DNA of 64,000 bases from Micromonospora sp. NBC_01699 (GTDB lineage: Bacteria > Actinomycetota > Actinomycetes > Mycobacteriales > Micromonosporaceae): the NCBI RefSeq assembly GCF_036250065.1, contig NZ_CP109199.1, forward strand, positions 930,001 to 994,000, written 5' to 3'. The notes beneath the pieces are model-generated. The model made no database searches. It saw only the letters and a list, made by a program, of their open reading frames with translations, and had not been told where the DNA came from. A program made the translations under genes and the position numbers. The stretch's first letter is position 1, and every line of letters starts with the position of its first letter. Positions 1 to 7,706 of the stretch are shown here, one piece after another.

Positions 1-273
1 GCCGAGCAGCTTCCCGGCGATCATCGCCTGGATCGGCAGCCGCTCAGGGTCGTAGAAGTCGGTCAGCAGGGCGGTGATCGCCCAGGTCCACCAGATCGCC
101 ATCACCAGCACGAGCAGCCGCACCGCCCCGGTCGGGGTCACCTCCTCGGCCAGCCGCATCGAGGTCAGGGCGAGCGCGGCGACGTACGCCACGTCGAAGA
201 GCAGTTCCAGCAGGGTGGCCCGCTCCGGTGCGTCGGAACTCCGGATCAACCCGGCCCGGCTCTCGTCCGTCAC
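1..273 (-). CDS. LtrA-family membrane protein, N-terminal fragment
   Basis: Read from a GTG at 273, this frame stays open to the window edge, giving 91 residues of a gene cut off by the boundary. It has the start of a low-temperature-requirement A (LtrA) protein: ERATLLELLFDVAYVAALAL (residues 18-37), then a hydrophobic WWTW helix and the stretch TDFYDPERLPIQAM. LtrA proteins are multipass membrane proteins of unknown biochemical role, so only the family can be named. There is no good Shine-Dalgarno site. A TAGGTT hexamer lies 8 nt before the GTG, so the message may be nearly leaderless. Confidence 0.72.
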   Translation of the reverse strand, partial: MTDESRAGLIRSSDAPERATLLELLFDVAYVAALALTSMRLAEEVTPTGAVRLLVLVMAIWWTWAITALLTDFYDPERLPIQAMIAGKLLG

Positions 274-341
274 ACCTGCCCAACCTAGGCAAGCCGGGGG
301 CCGCTGGTGCGCGTACCGGGAAATCGCCCCTTGGCGGACGA

Positions 342-2129
342 TCAGGGTGACGGGCGGCAGAGGCCGGTCTCGTACACCCAGATCCTGGCGCTGCCGGTGA
401 GCAGGTACTCGCGGTACGTCTCCGTACGCAGCAGGCGCCAGTCCGGCTCGGTCCGCGCCGAGGAGGCGAGGACGAAGCAGGGGCGGTTGTCGGCGAACTT
501 GTTCGCGTACCAGTTCACCCGTGGTGCGCCGGCCTGCGCCCAGCGCACCCCGTCCGGCGAGTGGTAACCCGACCACTCGAAGCCGGCGTCGATGTCGGTC
601 GCCGGGACGCCGGCTGCCACCAACCGCTCGGCAACGTGCCACCGTGCCGCGTCGAGCGCCGACCCGTACGCGGTCACGGCCAGCGACAGCACGGCCAGGA
701 ACCCTCCGGCCACCACCCCGACCACCGGCCCGATCCTGCGCATTTTTCCGGACCGCGCCCCCTGCTGTTGCTGCCGCCCGGACAGGACGACAAAGAGCAG
801 GACCGGCACTCCGACGATCAGGTAGCGCCCGAAGACCGCCTGCCCGGCGGCCCGGGTCGCGAGAAGCCCGGCCACGGTGAGCAGCAGGAACCAGCGCAGC
901 AGCGGGGCCAGCCGCCGGCCCCGCCGCACGATCAACCCCGCCAGCAGTACGCCGGAAGCCGCCGCGAGCAGTGCCAGCACCTGGAACACCGGGTCGCCGA
1001 ACATCTCGCGCTCACCCCGGAACACCGCCGGGTACGGCCCGCCCGCAAGCAGGTAGTCGCTCATCAGGAAGCCCCACCGGTAGTCATGCCACCCGAGTAC
1101 GGCGACCGCGCCGGTCCCCGCGGCGGCGAGCCAGGCCAGACCGCCCCACCGCCACGGCCGCGCGACCGCCAGCACGGCGGGTGCTACGGCGAGCGCCAGC
1201 AGGAAGTACCCACGAACCGTCACGTCCAGTACGTCCGGCAGCACCGGACCGCCCGGCCGGGGCACCGGCGGATCGTCCCCGGCGAGCGACCGCCGCCACC
1301 ACTCGAACCCGACAAACCCGGCGGTGAACAGCACCCCCAGCCCGACCACCGCCCAGCGCCGTCCCCAGCGCAAGGGCCTCCGGCCATCGCCTCCGGTGTC
1401 GGATCGGGCCCACCGCAACCCTTGCGCGGATCGGGCCCCCGTCAAATCCTGCGCGGATCGGGCCCTCGTCATCCCCTGCGACAGTGCGGTGAGCAGGACG
1501 GCAGCGGGCGCGGCGAGGACCTGCTCGCGGACGGTCGTCCCCCAGAGCCCCACCGCGAGCGACGCCGCGAGCAGCGGCAACGACGATCCGGCGAGCGCCC
1601 GGCGGCCCAGCGCGAGGCAACCGAGGGCGGCGGCCAGCGCCGGCACATCGCTCATGAACGAGGTGGCCAGCAGCCCGAGTTCCGGCCACACCGCCAGCAC
1701 CAGCGCCGCGAACGCGGCCCGCAGCCGGCCGAGCGCCGCCGCCAGCAGGTCGTAACAGGCCAGCACCGCCACCGCCGCCAGCAGGGCGACGAACACGTGC
1801 TGCACGGTGATCGAGGCCCCCAGCGGCCCGAGTACGACGATCTGGCCGACCAGTGCCGAACGGTTCCACCCCAGCAACCGGATCTCACCGGTCCGCCCGT
1901 ACTCCTGCGCGATTCGGCTGTAGGACCACGCGTCGTTGTGCGGAATGGAAAGACTCCCCGAAACAGCGGCCAGTACGACCGGGACCACTACGACGATCAA
2001 CATCGCCAAGCCGAGGATTACTCGCGGCGTCGTGATCGCGAACCGACTGGACTGCCGTACCGGCTCGGACTGAGGGAGTGCCTTGGTCTCGTCGGCGAAC
2101 CGTTCCGGACTTGATGTTGTCGAGGACAT
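342..2129 (-). CDS. Multipass membrane protein, GT-C glycosyltransferase-like
   Basis: This is a 595-residue integral membrane protein. A first membrane helix lies at about 36-57. It is followed by an outward loop with NDAWSYSRIAQEYGRTGEIR, which resembles the acidic first loop of GT-C (GT39/ArnT-like) polyprenyl-phosphate sugar transferases. Eight or more further hydrophobic segments and a polar C-terminal domain with several tryptophans and tyrosines follow. That shape fits an enzyme moving a sugar from a lipid carrier onto an extracytoplasmic acceptor, but I cannot assign donor or acceptor. An in-frame triplicated 9-residue repeat lies in the middle loop. It is divergent from the HTH gene at 2308. 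The ATG at 2129 follows a purine-rich GGAGCGG. Confidence 0.6.
   Translation of the reverse strand: MSSTTSSPERFADETKALPQSEPVRQSSRFAITTPRVILGLAMLIVVVVPVVLAAVSGSLSIPHNDAWSYSRIAQEYGRTGEIRLLGWNRSALVGQIVVLGPLGASITVQHVFVALLAAVAVLACYDLLAAALGRLRAAFAALVLAVWPELGLLATSFMSDVPALAAALGCLALGRRALAGSSLPLLAASLAVGLWGTTVREQVLAAPAAVLLTALSQGMTRARSAQDLTGARSAQGLRWARSDTGGDGRRPLRWGRRWAVVGLGVLFTAGFVGFEWWRRSLAGDDPPVPRPGGPVLPDVLDVTVRGYFLLALAVAPAVLAVARPWRWGGLAWLAAAGTGAVAVLGWHDYRWGFLMSDYLLAGGPYPAVFRGEREMFGDPVFQVLALLAAASGVLLAGLIVRRGRRLAPLLRWFLLLTVAGLLATRAAGQAVFGRYLIVGVPVLLFVVLSGRQQQQGARSGKMRRIGPVVGVVAGGFLAVLSLAVTAYGSALDAARWHVAERLVAAGVPATDIDAGFEWSGYHSPDGVRWAQAGAPRVNWYANKFADNRPCFVLASSARTEPDWRLLRTETYREYLLTGSARIWVYETGLCRPSP
1399..1479 (-). 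repeat. 27-bp tandem repeat, three copies, in coding sequence
   Basis: Three consecutive 27-bp units (1399-1425, 1426-1452, 1453-1479) share the core CGGATCGGGCCC and then diverge. Because 27 is a multiple of three, each unit adds nine residues (pattern ARSAQ-) to a cytoplasmic or periplasmic loop of the GT-C-like protein. Such a block can gain or lose copies without shifting frame. Confidence 0.9.
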
Positions 2130-2284
2130 TCATCCGCTCCACGGTCTCCGGCACGAATGGAAGACCGATCCAACCTACCGGCCTCACGCGCGGCTGCCTC
2201 GCATTGTCGGGTGTACGTCGGTGCGGACATATCCGTCTGTCCTGTTGGTGTCCCTGAGGTGATCGATAGGGTGCGTCATCGGGC

Positions 2285-2298
2285 CTCCTCACAAGGAG
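2285..2298 (+). promoter_or_regulatory. Hairpin enclosing the Shine-Dalgarno site of the HTH gene
   Basis: CTCCT (2285-2289), a CACA loop and AGGAG (2294-2298) form a perfect 5-bp stem-loop. AGGAG is the ribosome binding site for the ATG at 2308. Folding would hide it, so initiation could be limited until the stem opens. The stem is short, so any effect would be modest. Confidence 0.4.
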
Positions 2299-2307
2299 AG
2301 ATCAATC

Positions 2308-3060
2308 ATGAACGAAATTTTGCGCCTGGCCATGGTCGAGAAGGGCTTCACCACTGATTCCCTGGCCGCGGCTGTTGGCGTGGATCCGAAGACAGCCGTC
2401 CGGTGGGTCAGCCTCATCCACCGCATCCCACATCCGAAGACCCGCGTCGCGGTTGCTGCCGCGCTGGGCCGCGAGGTCGGCGAGCTGTGGCCGGAGGTCA
2501 TGCGACCGAAACAAATCTCGTGGTTCCGCCCTTGGAGCGACGTCGAGGAACTGGCGACATCCCTCCGGGCGTTCCAAGCCAATGTGATTCCGGGTTTGCT
2601 CCAGACCGAGGACTACGCCCGTGCGGTGTTGATGAGCGGCCCGCTTGTCAACGAAGACATCGAGTCGCTCGTCGCCGCTCGCATCGAACGGCAGGCGGCG
2701 GTGTTCGAGCGCGCCCGCCCGCCAATGTGCGTCTTCGTGGTGGACGAGGCGGCTCTCCAGCGCGGCGAGCCTGAGGTGATGCACCCCCAGCTCGACCATT
2801 TGGAGGCCATGGCCACCCGGCCAAACCTGTTGCTTCACGTACTGCCCCTCCGGGCGGGGTTCCACCCTGGACAGGCCGGACCGTTCATCATCGCGTGCAT
2901 CGAGGGCATGGACGACCGGGGTTACCTGGACGACCAGGAGGCCGGACGGGTGACCGACAACGTTGCCCCGCTCTGGCACAGCTGGGACACTGTGAGATCC
3001 GTAGCACTCCCGCGTGACCAGTCCATCGAGCTGATTAAGGCGCGCCCATGGATGAGATGA
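2308..3060 (+). CDS. WhiJ/Scr1-type HTH regulator with DUF5753 domain
   Basis: This 250-residue protein has an N-terminal helix-turn-helix (about 5-60: LRLAMVEKGFT, then SLAAAVGVDPKTAVRWV) and a DUF5753 sensor-like domain from about 75, with the family hallmark VIPGLLQTEDYARAVL. In actinomycetes such proteins are nearly always followed by a small DUF397 protein, as here. The family includes S. coelicolor WhiJ, and annotation pipelines call it Scr1-type antitoxin-like. The HTH presumably binds DNA and the DUF397 partner modulates it; target and signal are unknown. AGGAGA lies 9 nt before the ATG. A close relative with a nonsense codon is at 24151. Confidence 0.88.
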   Translation: MNEILRLAMVEKGFTTDSLAAAVGVDPKTAVRWVSLIHRIPHPKTRVAVAAALGREVGELWPEVMRPKQISWFRPWSDVEELATSLRAFQANVIPGLLQTEDYARAVLMSGPLVNEDIESLVAARIERQAAVFERARPPMCVFVVDEAALQRGEPEVMHPQLDHLEAMATRPNLLLHVLPLRAGFHPGQAGPFIIACIEGMDDRGYLDDQEAGRVTDNVAPLWHSWDTVRSVALPRDQSIELIKARPWMR

Positions 3061-3242
3061 CCGGTGCCCGTTGGCACAAGAGCACGAAGAGCAGCTCCAA
3101 CGGCGGGGATTGCGTCGAGGTGGCCGACAACCTGCCCGGTCGGGTGTACGTGCGGGACACCAAGGACCGTGACGGCGGCACCCTGACCTTCGAACCGACC
3201 GCGTGGAGCGCATTCGTCGCGGACGTGACCCGTACCCGCTGA
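3057..3242 (+). CDS. DUF397 small partner protein
   Basis: This 61-residue DUF397 protein has the family signature ARWHKSTKSSSNGGDCVEVA, then VYVRDTKDRDGGTLTF and an aromatic AW near the end. I place the start at the ATG at 3057, whose ATGA overlaps the TGA of the regulator by 4 bases. This is the usual translational coupling in these pairs and is repeated exactly in the 24.9-kb cassette. An ATG at 3048 would add three residues. DUF397 proteins are thought to act with the adjacent WhiJ-like regulator, as antagonist or toxin-like partner; the mechanism is unsettled. Confidence 0.88.
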   Translation: MTGARWHKSTKSSSNGGDCVEVADNLPGRVYVRDTKDRDGGTLTFEPTAWSAFVADVTRTR

Positions 3243-3546
3243 ACCCCGAAACGATCGATGACGGCTGTGACCCGCTGGTACGGGTCGCGGCCGTCGTCTC
3301 GCATGCGTGGGGCGGTGGTGTCGCTGGCGCCTCCGGTGAAAACCAACGCCTTCGCTTTGTACATCGCCTCTGATGTGCATACATCAAAGACGATGTACGA
3401 GATTGACGCGTTTGTTTGTCCGCCCGGGGGTGTCCCGACGAGGGCGGCGCCGGGGTGGGGCGTCATCGACCTCAGCGAGGCGTAGGACCCGACGACGAAG
3501 GGCCGACGCCGTCGCCGGCGCCGGCCCCTGGATCGTCAGGGACGGG
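3243..3546. other. Intergenic region with 40-nt palindrome
   Basis: No gene is supported here. The main structure is an 18-bp inverted repeat at 3359-3398 (arms 3359-3376 and 3381-3398, GCAT loop, two mismatches) built on GTACATCG and TGATGT. Flanking genes converge (DUF397 on +, ThuA-ricin on -), so it could terminate both. It has no T-run, and a related dyad lies after the other DUF397 gene at 25216, so an operator role is also possible. Confidence 0.7.
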
Positions 3547-4857
3547 TCAGGGCTGTTGGACCAGGCGGAACGACTGGGCGGCCGAACCGTTGCAGGCGTA
3601 CTGCACGAGTTGGACGCTGTTGGCGGTGGACGCACCGGGGACGTCGAGGCACTTGCCGCTGAGGCGGTTGACCAGTCGGTAGGTGCCGCCGGTCTCGGCG
3701 ACCGGTTGCCACTGCTGGTTGTTGCCGCCGCTGTACGTCCAGAGCTGGATCGGCGCGTTGTCGGCCGTGGACACGTTCGTCACGTCGATCGACCGGGCGC
3801 TGTTGGCACGGTTGTTGACGCGTACGAAGCCGCCGCTGGTCGGCTGGAACTGGAACTGCTGCGCGTTGCTGTTGTTGCAGGTGTACTGCTGGATCGCGGT
3901 CCCGTTGGCGGTGCCGGCGGCACGGCTGTCGACGCACTTGCCGCTGCCCGCGTTCACCGCCGTGTACCAGGCGGTCGGGGAGATCGGACCGGTGGGCGGG
4001 GGAGTGGTGCCGCCGCCGCCACCGAGCCAGAGCAGCCCGTCGATGAGGAACCGGTTCTGCACCTCACTGGCGAAGGTGGACGAGAGCGGGGTGTTGTTCT
4101 CGTAGTTCATCGCGTTGTGGCCGAAGTTCGCGTACAGCATCTTGTAGTTGGTGTTCCGCCAGATGATCGGGTAGTAGCCGCTGCGCCAGGTCTGGTTCGG
4201 GTCCGTGCCGAGCGGGAAGCTGCTCTGGTCGACCGAGGCCAGAATGTCGATGTTCGGGTTGTTGCGCAGGTCGTTGTTCCAGCTGTACCACTCGCTGACC
4301 GAGGAGGTGAAGGTCGACGGCAGCCGTACGGTCGAGGGGTGTGTCTGGTCCTCGACGCGCAGGGTGGCCGTGGTCGGACCCCAGGTGTTGTTGCGGAATG
4401 CGCCGGTGCCGAGGAACTGGTTGTGGTACCAGTCCCAGCCGCCCGGATTCGTGTTGAACGCGGAGACGTGGAAGCCGAGCCAGGCGCCACCATTTTGCAT
4501 GTACTGCTGGAATGCCGGCCGTTGTGCCGCCGGCGGCAAATCATCCAGGAAAAGTACCACCTGGTACTGGGCCAGGTTGCTGGTGTTGAGCCGGCTCCAG
4601 TCGGTCGTCGCAGTGTAGGTGAAGTTGTTCTGCGCCGCGATCTGCGGGAACCACTGGTTGGCTTCCCGGACGAAACTGATGTGCGCCGCGTCCCAGGTGC
4701 CATTGTAAAAGGCGATCACGTTGAATGCGGGTGCGGCGGCGGCCGCTTTCGCATTTCCGATCGCCGGGCTGGACGATACGCAGATCAGCGCCAGGAACAG
4801 CGCGAGGAGTCGGACCAGTCTTCTTCCGGCGACTGGCCTACGGGTACCGATATCCAT
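3547..4857 (-). CDS. Secreted ThuA-domain protein with ricin-type lectin module
   Basis: This is a 436-residue exported protein. It has an Arg-rich N-terminus, a hydrophobic stretch (about 14-30) and a small-residue region ending in AAAAAPA, which fit a Sec signal peptide. Residues about 45-265 form a ThuA-like glutamine-amidotransferase-fold domain (VIAFYNGTWDAAH, VVLFLDDLPP, GGAWLGFHVSAF, NFGHN). A GGGG/PPP linker follows, then a C-terminal beta-trefoil ricin/CBM13 domain (about 300-436) with the repeating GKCVD/GKCLD and QQF/QQWQ/QSF motifs. ThuA modules are linked to sugar (trehalose) utilisation and the lectin probably binds polysaccharide. The catalytic function is unproven. Base composition is slightly less GC-rich than its neighbours. 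Confidence 0.85.
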   Translation of the reverse strand: MDIGTRRPVAGRRLVRLLALFLALICVSSSPAIGNAKAAAAAPAFNVIAFYNGTWDAAHISFVREANQWFPQIAAQNNFTYTATTDWSRLNTSNLAQYQVVLFLDDLPPAAQRPAFQQYMQNGGAWLGFHVSAFNTNPGGWDWYHNQFLGTGAFRNNTWGPTTATLRVEDQTHPSTVRLPSTFTSSVSEWYSWNNDLRNNPNIDILASVDQSSFPLGTDPNQTWRSGYYPIIWRNTNYKMLYANFGHNAMNYENNTPLSSTFASEVQNRFLIDGLLWLGGGGGTTPPPTGPISPTAWYTAVNAGSGKCVDSRAAGTANGTAIQQYTCNNSNAQQFQFQPTSGGFVRVNNRANSARSIDVTNVSTADNAPIQLWTYSGGNNQQWQPVAETGGTYRLVNRLSGKCLDVPGASTANSVQLVQYACNGSAAQSFRLVQQP

Positions 4858-4935
4858 GATGGGTCCTCTCGAACCGCCCGCGGCTGGTCAGGGCTGACCA
4901 GGGCGATGCCACAAGCGATCGACCACACGCTATGA

Positions 4936-5160
4936 CCCCATACCTCCCCTGTCCACCCTCCCCCGCGCCCTCACCCCTCCTCGCGATCTAGGGCAAATAC
5001 GTGTGATTGGAGATCAACAAGCACGTATTTGCCCTAGATCGGCGCGCAGAGGGGTGGGCACGCGGGGGGGAGGGGGGGAGGAGGGGGGAGGGGGAGGAGG
5101 GGAGAGGGAGGGGGGAGGGGAGGGGGTGGGGGTGGGGCACATGGGTGGGGGGAAAGGGTG
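4936..5160. repeat. Composite element 1: C-tract, inverted repeat, G-tract
   Basis: The 420-bp space between two divergent genes holds three parts. A C-rich stretch runs over about 4936-4983. A perfect 20-bp inverted repeat follows (4984-5003 and 5022-5041, core GATCTAGGGCAAATACGTG, 18-nt loop). A purine run, unbroken from 5064 to 5126, continues G-rich to about 5160. The layout matches three other elements in the window although the palindrome sequence differs. The rest of 4858-5277 shows no gene. The G-tract runs toward the ribosome binding site at 5278. Confidence 0.85.
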
Positions 5161-5277
5161 TGGGGTGGGCACGCGTTGGGTGGGGTGGGTGGTGCGGAGA
5201 ATGGCAGCCTGGGGTACGGCAGGATGGCGGCTGGGTCACGCGGCGGTGTTGTGGCAGGGCCCGGGGAGGGGAGGACC

Positions 5278-7275
5278 ATGGGTGACGTGCTCTGGGAGCC
5301 GCCGGTCGACGTCCGCGAGACCACGCGGATCGGTGACTACCTGCGCTGGTTGAAGGAGCACCGGGGGCTCGACTTCGCCGACTACCCGGCCCTGTGGCAG
5401 TGGTCCGTCGACGACCTCGACGGCTTCTGGCGCTCGATCTGGGACTACTTCGACGTCATCGCGCACACCCCGCCGAGCGAAACGCTGCGCGGGGACCGGA
5501 TGCCCGGTGTCGAGTGGTTCCCCGGCGCCACCCTCAACTACGCCGAACACGTACTCCGGATGCCGGGGCTGGCCGACGACGACCCGGTGGTGATCGCGTA
5601 CAGCCAGACCCGTGCGCCGGTCACCCTCACCGCCGCACGGCTCCGCGAGGACGTACGACGGGTGCGGGCGGGACTGCGCCGGCTCGGCGTGGGCCGGGGG
5701 GACCGGGTGGCGGCGTACGCGCCGAACGTTCCCGAGACGTTCGTGCTGATGCTCGCCACCACCAGCCTCGGCGCGATCTTCTCGTCCTGCGCGCCCGAGT
5801 TCGGCACCCGGAGTGTGACCGACCGTTGGCAGCAGATCGAGCCGAAGGTGCTGGTGGCCGTCGATGGCTACCGCTACGGGGACAAGCCGGTCGACCGGCG
5901 GGGCGAGGTGGCGGCGATTCGGGCCGCGCTGCCGTCGCTCGTACAGGCGGTGGTTTTGAACTATCTGCACCCGGACGCGGCGCCGCCCGACGGCACCCTG
6001 GCCTGGGCGGACCTGGCGGCCGAGACGGACGAGCCGCTGGCCTTCGAGGCGGTGCCGTTCGACCACCCGCTCTACGTGCTCTACTCCTCGGGGACCACCG
6101 GGCTGCCGAAGCCGATCGTGCACGGGCACGGCGGGATCCTGCTCGAACACCTCAAGATGCTCGCCCTGCACCACGACCTCGGACCGGCCGACCGGTTCTT
6201 CTGGTTCACCACCACCGGCTGGATGATGTGGAACTTCCTCGTCTCCGGGCCGGCGGTCGGCGCGGCGATAGTGCTCTACGACGGCAACCCGGCGGTCCGG
6301 GCCGAACCGGGTCGCCCGGCCGAGCCCGACCTCGGTGCGCTCTGGCGGCTCGCCGCGGAGTCCGGCACCACCTACTTCGGCACCTCGGCGCCGTTCCTGC
6401 TGGCCAACCGCAAGGCCGGGGTACGCCCGAAGGAGATCGCCGACCTGAGTCGGCTGCGCGGTCTCGGCTCGACCGGGGCGCCGCTGCCCGCCGAGGGCTT
6501 CACCTGGGTGTACGACGAGGTCAGCACCACTTTGCAGCTCCAGTCGCTGTCCGGTGGCACCGACGTCTGCACCGGCTTCGTCGGCGGTGTGCCGCTGCTG
6601 CCGGTGTACGCCGGTGAGATCGCCTGCCGGGCCCTGGGCGCCAGGGTCGAGGCGCGTTCGGCGGACGGCCACCCCGTCGTCGGTGAACTGGGCGAACTGG
6701 TGATCACCGCGCCGATGCCGAGCATGCCGGTCGGCTTCTGGAACGACCCGGAGGGGCGCCGCTACCGGGAGGCGTACTTCGACCACTATCCGGGTGTCTG
6801 GCGGCACGGTGACTGGATCACCATCAACGAGCGCGGCGGTTGTGTGATCACCGGTCGGTCCGACGCCACCCTCAACCGGGGCGGCGTACGCCTGGGCACG
6901 GCCGAGTTCTACTCGGTGGTCGAGGGGCTGGACGAAGTCACCGACTCGGTGGTGGTGCACCTGGAGGACGACGAGGGCGGGGCCGGCGAGCTGCTGCTGT
7001 TCGTGGTGCTCGCCGAGGGGCTCGAACTCGACGACCCGATGAAGGCGAAGATCGCCCGTGAGCTGCGGACCGCGCTGTCGCCCCGGCACGTACCGGACGA
7101 GATCCACCAGGTCCGGGCGGTGCCCCGGACACTGTCCGCGAAGAAGCTTGAGGTCCCGGTCAAGAAGATCCTCACCGGTACGCCGGTAGCCGCGGCCGCC
7201 GCAACCGGGGCGCTGGTGAATCCGGAGTCGTTGCTCGCCTTCGAACTCTTCGCCAAGAACCGGGCCCGGGGCTGA
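5278..7275 (+). CDS. aacS: Acetoacetyl-CoA synthetase
   Basis: This is a 665-residue ANL-superfamily ligase that activates acetoacetate (or a similar short acid) with ATP and CoA (EC 6.2.1.16 expected). An N-terminal ACAS-type segment has GDYLRWLKEHRGL and GVEWFPGATLNYAEH. The AMP-binding core has the P-loop LYSSGTTGLPKPIVHGHGG (about residue 272), TTTGWMMWNF, and GSTGAPLPAEGF. The C-terminal domain contains the adenylation lysine in SAKKLEVPVKKIL. LNYAEH and the length favour acetoacetate over acetate ligases. The chosen ATG follows GGGGAGGGGAGG; an upstream in-frame start at 5158 lies in the G-rich tract and is unlikely. Likely role: ketone-body or polyhydroxybutyrate-derived acetoacetate use. 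Confidence 0.88.
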   Translation: MGDVLWEPPVDVRETTRIGDYLRWLKEHRGLDFADYPALWQWSVDDLDGFWRSIWDYFDVIAHTPPSETLRGDRMPGVEWFPGATLNYAEHVLRMPGLADDDPVVIAYSQTRAPVTLTAARLREDVRRVRAGLRRLGVGRGDRVAAYAPNVPETFVLMLATTSLGAIFSSCAPEFGTRSVTDRWQQIEPKVLVAVDGYRYGDKPVDRRGEVAAIRAALPSLVQAVVLNYLHPDAAPPDGTLAWADLAAETDEPLAFEAVPFDHPLYVLYSSGTTGLPKPIVHGHGGILLEHLKMLALHHDLGPADRFFWFTTTGWMMWNFLVSGPAVGAAIVLYDGNPAVRAEPGRPAEPDLGALWRLAAESGTTYFGTSAPFLLANRKAGVRPKEIADLSRLRGLGSTGAPLPAEGFTWVYDEVSTTLQLQSLSGGTDVCTGFVGGVPLLPVYAGEIACRALGARVEARSADGHPVVGELGELVITAPMPSMPVGFWNDPEGRRYREAYFDHYPGVWRHGDWITINERGGCVITGRSDATLNRGGVRLGTAEFYSVVEGLDEVTDSVVVHLEDDEGGAGELLLFVVLAEGLELDDPMKAKIARELRTALSPRHVPDEIHQVRAVPRTLSAKKLEVPVKKILTGTPVAAAAATGALVNPESLLAFELFAKNRARG

Positions 7276-7281
7276 CGAACG

Positions 7282-7326
7282 GGCGGCGTACTTGATCCGC
7301 TCGACCGACAACGTGAGTACGCCGCC
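7282..7326 (+). terminator. 10-bp inverted repeat after aacS
   Basis: GGCGGCGTAC (7282-7291) and GTACGCCGCC (7317-7326) are perfect complements around a 25-nt loop, seven bases after the aacS stop. There is no T-run. It may terminate aacS or act as an operator for the small gene at 7344. Confidence 0.5.
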
Positions 7327-7343
7327 AGAGCGTCTCATCTTTC

Positions 7344-7691
7344 GTGGGCGCCTACCTACAGCTGACCATTACCGACACCGTCGACCCGAGCACCGGCCGA
7401 GGCGAGGCGCTCAGCCCGTTCGCCCGGATGGTGCGTACCGCCTGGTGTCACCTGCCGGCGGACTGGGTGGTCGACGGGGCACTCGCCTCCGGGCGGCGCG
7501 CCGTACTGGTCGACCGGCTGGTGGGTCCGGGGCGGACCCCGTACCGGGGGCGGTTCGTGGTGCTGCGGGTCCAGGCCACGGTGCTGACCCCGGCACAGGC
7601 GCGGGCCCGGCCCTGGCTCGGTGACGTCGCCGGCTGCTACCGCTGCGGTCCGGACGGCGTGCTGCGTGAAGTGTTCCCGTCTGAACTGTGA
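7344..7691 (+). CDS. Small hypothetical protein
   Basis: This is a 115-residue protein with a GTG start and actinomycete-like codon use. It is soluble, with no membrane segment. It has a hydrophobic beta-rich centre (RGRFVVLRVQATVLTP), two cysteines near the end (GCYRCGPDGVLRE) and many arginines. I do not recognise the family. It converges on the TIGR03089 gene with only 15 bases between the stops. No clear Shine-Dalgarno site precedes the start, so the exact N-terminus is uncertain. Confidence 0.55.
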   Translation: MGAYLQLTITDTVDPSTGRGEALSPFARMVRTAWCHLPADWVVDGALASGRRAVLVDRLVGPGRTPYRGRFVVLRVQATVLTPAQARARPWLGDVAGCYRCGPDGVLREVFPSEL

Positions 7692-7706
7692 ACACCCGGT
7701 GTCGGC

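Noticed and set aside
5236-7338. A 700-codon minus-strand frame opposite aacS
   Set aside because: No recognisable motif; it is the antisense shadow of a clear acetoacetyl-CoA synthetase.
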